DNA of 28,688 nt. Source: Prevotella sp. CAG:485. GTDB lineage: Bacteria; Bacteroidota; Bacteroidia; Bacteroidales; Muribaculaceae. Numbering within the stretch: position 1 is the first letter of the stretch; each line of letters opens with the position of its first letter. Both the position numbers and the translations under genes were made by a program. Of this stretch, positions 1 through 7,211 are shown piece after piece. The stretch is taken from assembly GCA_000437495.1 (NCBI GenBank), contig FR897781.1, positions 1 to 28,688 of the forward strand. The letters run 5' to 3'. Below the pieces are notes generated by a model. The model searched no databases. It was given only the letters and a program-made list of their open reading frames with translations, and was not told the DNA's origin.

Positions 1-71
1 AAAATTAATTTTTGTCATCTACTAAAAGCAAATAACCGAATCGTTCAACAATCCATAAGCAGGTTTCAAAA

Positions 72-1691
72 TTGAAACGGTCAAAAATTCTCTACATACT
101 CACACCATTGCTTTTCATGGCCGGCATTGCCATTGGTGTGTTAATCGGGGCGAGCTTCAAGAAGCAGGTTGCGGCAGGCGACTTGCCTGAGAAATATCAG
201 CAAATCCTGGACCTTATCAGCAACGAATATGTTGACGACATAAGTGTGGATTCATTGTTGGAGATGAACATCCCCGATTTGCTGAGTTATCTTGACCCTC
301 ACTCAGCTTATATACCGGCCACCGATTTCGAAGACGTCAACAGCGAGCTGGAAGGCAGTTTTTCGGGTATAGGCATCAGCTTTCAGATTATGAAAGACAC
401 TGTGGTTGCAGTGGAGATAATAGCCGGCGGACCGGCTCAGAAGGTAGGTATGCTGCCCGGCGACCGTATTCTGATGGCCGACACTGTGAACCTCACCGGC
501 AAGGGCGCAACGCAGGAAAATGTGTTTAAAAATCTGCGCGGCAAAAAAGGCTCCAACGTATCGTTGAAGGTCTTGCGTCCCGGCATGGCCAAGCCGGTTG
601 TCTATGACGTAATCCGAGGCGATATTCCCGTCAATTCAGTTGACGCGGCTTACCTCATCGACCCAAAGACCGGATATATACGCGTTGGCAAATTTGCCCG
701 TAACACCTATCAGGAGTTCCTCGACGCTCTGCTTAAACTGCGTATGCAGGGTGCGGAGAAAATGGTTATTGATTTGCGCGGCAACACCGGCGGCTATATG
801 GACCAGGCCATCAATATGGCAAATGAATTCCTGCCGCGCGGCCGCCGTATAGTCTATACCAAAGGCCGTCATAAGGCTGATGATGTTGTTGCCAACAGCG
901 ACGGCCGCGGCTCGTTCCAGGATATGCAGTTGGTTGTGGTGGTTGATGAGATTTCTGCCTCCGCCTCCGAGATTTTTGCCGGAGCCATTCAGGATAATGA
1001 CCGCGGCCTGGTGATTGGAAGGCGTACTTTTGGCAAAGGACTGGTGCAGAATCAGTTCATGTTGCCTGACAATTCAGCTATCCGCCTCACCGTGGCTCGT
1101 TATTACACACCTTCGGGCCGTTCAATTCAGAAGATTTATGAACGCGGCGACGGCGGCAAATATGAAATGGACCTGCTGGAACGCTATGCTCACGGTGAGT
1201 TCTATAACGCCGACAGCATCCACCTCGACAAGAGCAAGAAGTTCAAGACCGTGGGAGGCCGCATCGTCTATGGCGGCGGTGGAATCATGCCTGACATCTT
1301 CGTACCGGGCGACACTGTTGGTGTAACATCATATTATACCGAGGTGTCGAACAGCGGACTCATTCCCCGTTTCTCCATGCAGCTTGCCGACCGCTATCGC
1401 AAAGCAATGGGCAATTCCAAGGATATGGAGAAGCTGCTGCGCTCGCTGCCTAACGACAATGCACTGCTTCAGCAGTTTGTGAATTATGCAGCAGCAGAGG
1501 GTGTGCCGGCACGCTGGTATTACATCAACCAGAGCAGAGCTTTGCTCCTGAGGCAGATAAAGGCTGTGCTTGTACGCGATATTCTGGGATTCGACAACTA
1601 TTTCCGCTTCATCAACCGCGAAGACAACATGATTCAGCGCGCGGTAAAGGAACTGCAAGCCGGCCATTCACCGATACAATTGCGCAAATAA
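72..1691 (+). CDS. S41 family carboxyl-terminal processing protease (CtpA/Prc-like)
   Basis: This is a membrane-anchored periplasmic serine protease of the C-terminal processing family. A hydrophobic segment at about residues 8-28 looks like a signal anchor. A PDZ domain follows at about 95-165 (GIGISF, GGPAQKVGMLPGDRI) and the S41 core at about 190-370. The catalytic Ser is predicted as S297 in SASASE and the Lys as K322 in TFGKG, 25 residues apart as in E. coli Prc. The start is TTG; no ATG or GTG lies in frame between it and the upstream in-frame stop at 33-35. The gene has 539 residues, normal for Bacteroidales S41 peptidases, with a C-terminal helical region of unknown role. It leads a four-gene unit and is followed after 13 nt by the folate enzyme. 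The substrate is unknown. Confidence 0.93.
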   Translation: MKRSKILYILTPLLFMAGIAIGVLIGASFKKQVAAGDLPEKYQQILDLISNEYVDDISVDSLLEMNIPDLLSYLDPHSAYIPATDFEDVNSELEGSFSGIGISFQIMKDTVVAVEIIAGGPAQKVGMLPGDRILMADTVNLTGKGATQENVFKNLRGKKGSNVSLKVLRPGMAKPVVYDVIRGDIPVNSVDAAYLIDPKTGYIRVGKFARNTYQEFLDALLKLRMQGAEKMVIDLRGNTGGYMDQAINMANEFLPRGRRIVYTKGRHKADDVVANSDGRGSFQDMQLVVVVDEISASASEIFAGAIQDNDRGLVIGRRTFGKGLVQNQFMLPDNSAIRLTVARYYTPSGRSIQKIYERGDGGKYEMDLLERYAHGEFYNADSIHLDKSKKFKTVGGRIVYGGGGIMPDIFVPGDTVGVTSYYTEVSNSGLIPRFSMQLADRYRKAMGNSKDMEKLLRSLPNDNALLQQFVNYAAAEGVPARWYYINQSRALLLRQIKAVLVRDILGFDNYFRFINREDNMIQRAVKELQAGHSPIQLRK

Positions 1692-1704
1692 GCGTTATAA
1701 AGAT

Positions 1705-2259
1705 ATGGAAAAACGCGAAATCAGACATAAGATTAAAAATATGCGGCAGATGCTCACCGAAGGAGAGCGCATAAGTGCTGCCGATGCGGTATTCAGTCAA
1801 CTTGAACAGACAGCGGCTTTCATGCTCGCCGACCGCATACTCATGTATCACTCCCTTCCTGACGAGGTAAGCACCCATGCCTTTCTTCGCAAATGGGGAA
1901 AGCGCAAACGCTTCTTCCTGCCGCGTGTCAACGGCGTTAACCTGGAGATTCTGCCTTACGATGAGCAGCGGCTGGAGTTAGGCTCTTTCCATATTGAAGA
2001 GCCTACGGGCGAAAACACCGTTGACCCCGAGGAGATAGAGCTGATAGTGGTTCCGGCAGTGGCTTTCGACCGCAAAGGTACCCGTCTGGGTCGCGGCAAG
2101 GGCTTCTACGACCGTTTGTTGGCTTCCACCAAGGCTGTTACCATTGGCGTGGGTTACGACTTCCAGCTCATCGACGAGGTGCCCGCCGAACCACACGATG
2201 TGCCGATGAATATGGTGGTTACTCAGACCTCGGTCATTCTCTGCCGTAACAGGAAATGA
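1705..2259 (+). CDS. fau: 5-formyltetrahydrofolate cyclo-ligase (5,10-methenyl-THF synthetase)
   Basis: This cytoplasmic enzyme of one-carbon metabolism uses ATP to convert 5-formyl-THF to 5,10-methenyl-THF. The family signature RLGRGKGFYDRLL is at residues 127-139, and the N-terminal KREIRHKIKNMR matches the basic nucleotide-binding start of the family. The length of 184 residues is typical. It lies 13 nt after the S41 protease, and its stop overlaps the next start by 4 nt (ATGA), which suggests translational coupling. The protease-cyclo-ligase pair is common in Bacteroidales and is probably only shared transcription. Confidence 0.93.
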   Translation: MEKREIRHKIKNMRQMLTEGERISAADAVFSQLEQTAAFMLADRILMYHSLPDEVSTHAFLRKWGKRKRFFLPRVNGVNLEILPYDEQRLELGSFHIEEPTGENTVDPEEIELIVVPAVAFDRKGTRLGRGKGFYDRLLASTKAVTIGVGYDFQLIDEVPAEPHDVPMNMVVTQTSVILCRNRK

Positions 2260-2873
2260 AAATCTTCAGCCTTCACCATAAGTTAGCCGACATAATTTTC
2301 CACAACCCGGCAGCCATCACTGTGCTCAACCGTTTCAACATCCGTCTGGGTGTGGGTAATGAGACGCTTGAGCAGGCATGCAGCCGTCTGCAGCTCGATG
2401 CTCCGTTTGTGGAAGCCATCCTCAACATTTCGCTAAATGAGGATTACTTCCCCGAAAGAGCCGTCAAGACTTTTACGCTGCCGCTGTTGAACGATTATCT
2501 GCTTGACACGGACCGCTATTACACGCAACTGATGTTGCCCAATATAGCGCGTCATTTGGATTCGCTCATTACTCACAGTCGCGATGGCGGCAATCTGGAG
2601 CTGCTGCGGAAATTCTTCGGCGACTTGCGTCAGGAGCTGACCAAGCGTGCGGAGGCTGAACTCAATGCCGGGAAATGTGAAGCCGACGACTGGCAGCCGG
2701 TGGCAGACAGCATCTCTGATTTGCTGAGTTTCTTTGTGGTGCATCTCCGGGGCAATTACAACGAGAATTTGTGTAATGCCGTGGTGAGCGCCATCTTCAC
2801 ACTTGACCATGATTTGCGTCAGACAGCCCGAATACGCCGTCAGGCCCTTTTGCCGTTGCTGAATCATGACTGA
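2256..2873 (+). CDS. Helical protein with ScdA_N/RIC-like N-terminus
   Basis: The protein has 205 residues and appears almost wholly alpha-helical. Residues 1-60 (KLADIIFHNPAAITVLNRFNI, then NETLEQACSRLQLD) resemble the N-terminal ScdA/RIC domain found before hemerythrin-like iron-sulfur repair proteins. The DFCCGG cysteine motif of that domain is replaced by NIRLGVG. Residues 80-200 form a helical region that could be a degenerate hemerythrin-like bundle, but I do not see a full set of His/Glu ligands. It overlaps the cyclo-ligase by 4 nt and the LuxR-type gene by 8 nt, so the protein and the regulator are almost certainly made together. The function is unknown; a sensory partner of the HTH protein is my inference. 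Confidence 0.75.
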   Translation: MKIFSLHHKLADIIFHNPAAITVLNRFNIRLGVGNETLEQACSRLQLDAPFVEAILNISLNEDYFPERAVKTFTLPLLNDYLLDTDRYYTQLMLPNIARHLDSLITHSRDGGNLELLRKFFGDLRQELTKRAEAELNAGKCEADDWQPVADSISDLLSFFVVHLRGNYNENLCNAVVSAIFTLDHDLRQTARIRRQALLPLLNHD

Positions 2874-3390
2874 CCACGGTCCGTATATTGTGGCATGCGG
2901 CGTGCCTCCCATGCTTGTGGAGGCGTGTAAGGCTTTGGGACTTTATCTGCCGGTGAAGGTAACCGAAGAGAGCAAATTGGAACATCTGCGCCCGGAGGCA
3001 TGGATAGTTTCGGCTGCTGTCTTTGCCGCTCACCTCGATTTCCTGATGCCTTACAGAAAGCATGTTTTGGTGTATGTGGGCGAAGAGAAGGCAGTGGCAC
3101 GTAACTGTGTCTCACTCAACGACACACCCGACCGTTGGGCAGAGGCTTTTGCCTGTCTTGAACGCGAAGGGAGCGCTTTTGGAGAGAACAACTCGGCAGC
3201 CCCGCTGACACAGCGCGAGAAGGCTGTGCTGAGGCTGATTTCTGCCGGACTGACAGCAAAAGAGATTGCCTCAGAACTGGGCATATCGGCAAATACTGTC
3301 GTAACACACCGCAAGAACATAAGTGCCAAACTCGGCATCAGAAGTGCCTCAGGACTGTCGCTCTATGCCATGATGAACGGCATAATATAG
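2866..3390 (+). CDS. LuxR-type HTH transcriptional regulator without clear phosphoreceiver
   Basis: This is a 174-residue DNA-binding protein. The LuxR/GerE HTH is clear at about residues 113-172 (LTQREKAVLRLISAGLTAKE, then SELGISANTVVTHRKNISAKL). Residues 1-105 have alternating beta/alpha character like a response-regulator receiver, but the acidic pocket and a phospho-Asp in the normal place are not evident, so it is probably not controlled by ordinary phosphorylation. Its start lies inside the last codons of the preceding ScdA_N-like gene (8-nt overlap). It converges on hemW with only 21 nt between the stops. Its target genes are unknown. Confidence 0.88.
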   Translation: MTDHGPYIVACGVPPMLVEACKALGLYLPVKVTEESKLEHLRPEAWIVSAAVFAAHLDFLMPYRKHVLVYVGEEKAVARNCVSLNDTPDRWAEAFACLEREGSAFGENNSAAPLTQREKAVLRLISAGLTAKEIASELGISANTVVTHRKNISAKLGIRSASGLSLYAMMNGII

Positions 3391-3411
3391 GCTCTTCTTT
3401 CCGCAATATAG

Positions 3412-4557
3412 TCAGAGCATCAGGTCTACCATGATGGCATCTGAGAGCATACAGGCTTTCGGCGACGACAATCGCAGAAAGCCTTTTTCCCGGTCAAGAA
3501 CCAGGTTTCCGGCATTGATATGTTGCTTGGCATTGGCACACAGACGCCGTAACATATCGGCGCCAAAACGCCTTTCGTAGTCAGCCAGACAAATGCCCTG
3601 ACAAGTGCGCAGCCGAGTGAGGATATATTCCTCGGAAAGCTCCGTGTCAGTGAGATGTTCCAACTCATGAGTCGGACCCTGAGATATGTATGAATTCAAA
3701 TCCGGCTTATTCACACAACGCAGCTTGGAATTCAGATAACCGGCTGCTCCTGCGCCCAGACCGACGTACGGACGCCCCGACCAATACGCTGAATTATGAC
3801 GCGAATGATGACCGGGCAACGCGAAATTAGATATCTCATAATGAGTAAACCCGGCATCCTTCAGCCGTTGGCACAAAAGCATATACATCTGCTCCACAGC
3901 CTCCTCATCAGGCACACTTAAACGGCCGCCTTTTATTAGACGCGTCAAGGCCGTGTCGGCCTCAAGCTCAAGCAAATATACCGACAGATGATGCGGATTC
4001 ATTTCCAATACCCCCTCCAGGCTGTAAGCAAAGGAATCCAAAGTCTGATGAGGCAGCCCACAAATCAAATCCAGACTTAGGTCGCCGGCATTGCGCAGCA
4101 ACTTGGCAGCCTCTTTAACCTGCTCCACGGTGTGACGACGGCCAATGGACTTCAACTCCGCCGGAACCAACGTCTGCACACCCATGCTGTAACGGTTTAT
4201 GCCGGCTTTGGTCCACAATTCCAACTTCTGAGCATCTACATCTTCGGGGTTGACCTCTAACGTTATCTCTTCGGGCCTGAAAGCATCGCCGAGACTTTGA
4301 CGGAGCGTTTCCATGAAATCAACAATCAGCCTTGCATCAGGCAACGAAGGTGTGCCGCCTCCCCAATACACCGTCCGCACAGGAGCATGACTCAAAAGCC
4401 ATTCGCGGCGCTCGAAGGCTTCACGCTTCAGTGCCTCAAAGTAGTCTGAGTGAAGCCCGGATTTGCCCACTGAGGAATAGAACGCACAATATAAACACCG
4501 GCTGTGGCAAAAGGGTATATGTATATATATGCCGCAACCCTCAGCGGAATTCGGCAT
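3412..4557 (-). CDS. hemW: HemW, radical SAM heme chaperone (formerly HemN-like)
   Basis: This radical SAM protein of the HemW family is thought to deliver heme to respiratory proteins rather than oxidise coproporphyrinogen. From the chosen start, the 4Fe-4S cysteines are C17, C21 and C24 in PFCHSRCLYC, preceded by GIYIHIPF and followed by VYWGGGTPSLP and the family motif NRYSMGVQT. The product is 381 residues, normal for HemW and shorter than true HemN. The open frame extends to 4632, but the internal ATG at 4557 is preferred. It has a perfect AAGGAGG 8 nt upstream, and the family begins just before the radical SAM strand. The gene is divergent from fusA2 and convergent with the LuxR-type gene. 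Confidence 0.92.
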   Translation of the reverse strand: MPNSAEGCGIYIHIPFCHSRCLYCAFYSSVGKSGLHSDYFEALKREAFERREWLLSHAPVRTVYWGGGTPSLPDARLIVDFMETLRQSLGDAFRPEEITLEVNPEDVDAQKLELWTKAGINRYSMGVQTLVPAELKSIGRRHTVEQVKEAAKLLRNAGDLSLDLICGLPHQTLDSFAYSLEGVLEMNPHHLSVYLLELEADTALTRLIKGGRLSVPDEEAVEQMYMLLCQRLKDAGFTHYEISNFALPGHHSRHNSAYWSGRPYVGLGAGAAGYLNSKLRCVNKPDLNSYISQGPTHELEHLTDTELSEEYILTRLRTCQGICLADYERRFGADMLRRLCANAKQHINAGNLVLDREKGFLRLSSPKACMLSDAIMVDLML

Positions 4558-4565
4558 AGTGTTTC

Positions 4566-4572
4566 CCTCCTT
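4566..4572 (-). promoter_or_regulatory. Strong Shine-Dalgarno for hemW
   Basis: On the minus strand the sequence AAGGAGG sits 8 nt before the ATG at 4557. It decides the hemW start against the longer frame beginning at 4632. Such a complete Shine-Dalgarno is unusual in this window, where the other starts I examined lack one. Confidence 0.7.
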
Positions 4573-4942
4573 TCTATACTCAGTATTATATTCTTTGCGT
4601 TGATTCATTACAGGCGAAAATAAAAATCTCACACGGTTCTCTTCGACGGCATGAGTAAATTCCGAGCGACAATATCAATCAGATGCCTCAGACCATTTAT
4701 AGGACTGATTTCAGGTAGGCAAAACACCGTTGGTGGCATATTGCTCGTAATTCCTTATTGTCAATCGGCCCCAAAATTACGTATTTTATGCCTAAATGCC
4801 AAAACATGTTGTAAAACATATTTTTATAACCCCTTTATTTCGCCAAAAAGTGCTATCTTGCAGCCGTTTTTTGGAAAGCATAAAAACCATACTTTTCCGA
4901 ACACATTTTTTCGACTCAAAAACTCAATTCTAAGGTATAAAA
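4573..4942. other. Divergent hemW/fusA2 intergenic region
   Basis: About 370 nt separate hemW and fusA2. The half nearest hemW shows no convincing Bacteroidetes promoter on the minus strand. The half nearest fusA2 is AT-rich and carries a near-consensus -7 element (4854-4861). A weak interrupted dyad, GGAAAG with CTTTTCC, lies around 4874-4898. No credible small gene was found. A plus-strand frame crossing from here into fusA2 lacks support. Confidence 0.6.
4854..4861 (+). promoter_or_regulatory. Probable -7 element of the fusA2 promoter
   Basis: TATCTTGC followed by AG resembles the Bacteroidetes -7 box TAnnTTTG, as in TATCTTTGCA with one T missing. No TTTG or TTG lies at the expected 19-21 nt upstream. 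Transcription would start about 75-80 nt before the fusA2 ATG. An imperfect -7 box without a -33 box would fit a promoter that needs an activator. Confidence 0.4.
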
Positions 4943-7102
4943 ATGAAGACCTACAACACCGACGAAATCAAAAACATAGCCTTGCTCGGAAGCAAAGGCT
5001 CGGGAAAAACCACACTCGCAGAAGCTATGCTCCTGGAGTGTGGAGTTATAAAACGCCGTGGCACCATAGAGGCCAAGAACACCGTATCGGACTATTTCCA
5101 GGTAGAGAAGGAATACGGCTACAGCGTATTCTCAACCGTGATCAACTGCGAATTCAATGGCAAGAAGCTTAACGTAATCGACTGCCCGGGAGCAGACGAC
5201 TTCGTAGGCAACGCTTACACCGCACTGGGAGTTTGCGATACCGGCGTCATTCTGCTCGATGCCGAGTATGGCGTGGAAGTAGGCACACGCAACATATTCC
5301 GTACCACAGAGCAGCTGAAGAAGCCCATCCTCTTCGCACTCAACCAGATAGACGGCGAGAAAGCTGACTACGACAACATCATGGAGCAGATGCGCGAAGT
5401 CTTCGGCCCGAAAGTTGTAGCCGTACAGTTCCCCGTACAGGCAGGTCCCGGCTTCAACGCCCTTGTTGACGTGCTTCTGATGAAGAAGCTGGAATGGGGT
5501 CCGGAAGGTGGCAAACCGACCGTAAGCGACATCCCCGCCGAACTCATGGACAAAGCCGAAGAGCTTCACAACGCACTGCTGGAGGCAGCTGCCGAGAATG
5601 ATGAGACTCTGATGGACAAGTTCTTTGAAGAGGGCACCCTGAGCGAAGACGAAATGCGCGAAGGTATCCGCAAAGGCCTTATCGACCGCAGCATTTACCC
5701 GGTATTCATCGTCAGCGCTCTCAAAGATATGGGCGTTCGCCGCATGATGGAATTCCTGGGCAATGTATGTCCGTTCGTAACCGATATGCCGGCTCCCGAA
5801 ACCGTTAACGGCGAAAGCGTAGAGCCGAAGAGCGATGGCCCGCTGAGCCTCTTCGTCTTCAAGACCAGCATCGAACCGCACATTGGCGAGGTCAACTACT
5901 TCAAAGTAATGAGCGGCACACTCCATGCCGGCGACGACGTTGAAAACATATCGCGTCAGGGCACCAAAGAGCGTCTGGCTCAGCTCTACACCGTAAGCGG
6001 CCAAATTCGTCAGAGTGTAGACGAGCTGAAAGCCGGCGATATAGGCGCTGCTGTGAAACTCAAAGACGTTCATACAGGCAACACGCTGAATCAGAAGGGT
6101 TGCGACTATGAATTCGACTTCATCAAATATCCGGCACCTAAGTATACCCGCGCCGTCAAACCTGTAACGGAATCTGACGCAGAGAAGCTCTCTGTAATCC
6201 TCACCCGTATGCACGAGGAAGATCCCACCTGGATTTGGGAGCAGAGCAAAGAGTTGAAACAGATGATCGTGAAGGGTCAGGGCGAGTTCCACCTCCGCAC
6301 TCTGAAATGGCGTGTAGAGAACAACGACAAACTCCCCATCGAGTTCATGGAGCCGAAGATTCCTTATCGCGAGACCATCACCAAGGCGGCCCGCGCCGAC
6401 TATCGTCACAAGAAACAGTCGGGTGGCAGCGGCCAGTTCGGCGAAGTTCACCTCATCATTGAGCCTTACACCGAAGGTATGCCCGAACCCGACACTTACA
6501 AGTTCGGCAACCAGGAGTTCAAGCTCAACGTTCGCGACAAACAGGAAATACCTCTGGAATGGGGCGGCAAGTTGGTTGTCTATAACTGCATCGTCGGCGG
6601 CGCCATCGACGCCCGTTTCATCCCGGCTATCGTGAAGGGCCTCATGGACCGCATGGAGCAGGGCCCGCTCACCGGCTCTTATGCCCGCGACGTCCGCGTA
6701 ATGATTTACGACGGCAAGATGCACCCGGTTGACTCAAACGAAATCTCCTTCCGTCTGGCCGGCCGTAACGCATTCTCACAGGCCTTCAAACAGGCTAATC
6801 CCAAGATTCTGGAACCGGTTTACGACGTAGAAGTGCTGACACCGGCAGACACCATGGGCGACGTAATGAGCGACCTTCAGGGCCGTCGTGCCATCATCAT
6901 GGGCATGAACTCTGAAAACGGCATCGAGAAGCTGTCGGCCAAAGTGCCTCTGAAAGAAATGAGCAGCTACTCAACCTCGCTTAGCTCAATAAGCGGCGGC
7001 CGCAGCTCTTTCACCATGCAGTTTGCAAGCTACGAGCTGGTGCCCGGCGACGAGCAGGAACGCCTCCTCAAGGCTTACGCCGAAACTCAGCAGGAAGACT
7101 GA
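4943..7102 (+). CDS. fusA2: EF-G paralog with altered GTPase motifs (EF-G2/FusA2 type)
   Basis: This is a 719-residue translation factor with the EF-G domain order: G domain about 1-280, domain II about 300-385, domains III-V to the end. The GTP-binding motifs are divergent. The P-loop is GSKGSGKTT (16-24). The switch I RGIT motif of EF-G reads YGYS (about 58-61). Switch II is DCPGADDF (80-87), with Ala84 in place of the catalytic His of DTPGHVDF. G4 is NQID (134-137). The Bacteroides thetaiotaomicron paralog EF-G2 is reported to support translation without GTP hydrolysis during carbon starvation and gut colonisation, under the regulator Cur, and these changes match that type. The gene stands alone, with its own leader and a strong terminator. 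The housekeeping fusA is expected elsewhere. Confidence 0.92.
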   Translation: MKTYNTDEIKNIALLGSKGSGKTTLAEAMLLECGVIKRRGTIEAKNTVSDYFQVEKEYGYSVFSTVINCEFNGKKLNVIDCPGADDFVGNAYTALGVCDTGVILLDAEYGVEVGTRNIFRTTEQLKKPILFALNQIDGEKADYDNIMEQMREVFGPKVVAVQFPVQAGPGFNALVDVLLMKKLEWGPEGGKPTVSDIPAELMDKAEELHNALLEAAAENDETLMDKFFEEGTLSEDEMREGIRKGLIDRSIYPVFIVSALKDMGVRRMMEFLGNVCPFVTDMPAPETVNGESVEPKSDGPLSLFVFKTSIEPHIGEVNYFKVMSGTLHAGDDVENISRQGTKERLAQLYTVSGQIRQSVDELKAGDIGAAVKLKDVHTGNTLNQKGCDYEFDFIKYPAPKYTRAVKPVTESDAEKLSVILTRMHEEDPTWIWEQSKELKQMIVKGQGEFHLRTLKWRVENNDKLPIEFMEPKIPYRETITKAARADYRHKKQSGGSGQFGEVHLIIEPYTEGMPEPDTYKFGNQEFKLNVRDKQEIPLEWGGKLVVYNCIVGGAIDARFIPAIVKGLMDRMEQGPLTGSYARDVRVMIYDGKMHPVDSNEISFRLAGRNAFSQAFKQANPKILEPVYDVEVLTPADTMGDVMSDLQGRRAIIMGMNSENGIEKLSAKVPLKEMSSYSTSLSSISGGRSSFTMQFASYELVPGDEQERLLKAYAETQQED

Positions 7103-7126
7103 TAGCATAACGCTTCGATATAGCAC

Positions 7127-7160
7127 GAGCGTGCCGATTGATTTCGGCACGCTCTCTTTT
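7127..7160 (+). terminator. Intrinsic terminator after fusA2
   Basis: A perfect 11-bp inverted repeat (GAGCGTGCCGA at 7127-7137, TCGGCACGCTC at 7144-7154) with a 6-nt loop is followed by TCTTTT. It begins 24 nt after the fusA2 stop and separates fusA2 from the prenyl synthase gene. Confidence 0.88.
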
Positions 7161-7196
7161 CCCCCCTCTAATCGGCGCAGATTGCTTATTATTTTG

Positions 7197-7204
7197 TAAC
7201 TTTG
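7197..7204 (+). promoter_or_regulatory. -7 promoter element immediately before the prenyl synthase gene
   Basis: TAACTTTG is an exact match to the Bacteroidetes -7 box TAnnTTTG. No good -33 box is present at 19-21 nt. The ATG begins only 8 nt after the last G of the box, so the mRNA leader would be just a few nucleotides. Confidence 0.55.
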
Positions 7205-7211
7205 CAGTGAA

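Noticed and set aside
3391..3418. Bidirectional terminator between the LuxR-type gene and hemW
   Set aside because: The only dyad, GCTCT/AGAGC, is 5 bp with an 18-nt loop and extends into the hemW end; too weak to call.
4558..4632. N-terminal extension of hemW by 25 codons
   Set aside because: The extension is not family-like and the internal ATG has a perfect Shine-Dalgarno.
4651..5172. Plus-strand frame running from the hemW-fusA2 gap into fusA2
   Set aside because: It overlaps the fusA2 5' end out of frame and contains no recognisable domain; the fusA2 start with its P-loop is unambiguous.
5132..6724. Long minus-strand open frame (530 codons) opposite fusA2
   Set aside because: It lies wholly antisense to a clear EF-G gene. 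The product has no recognisable motif and reflects codon-usage bias of the real gene.
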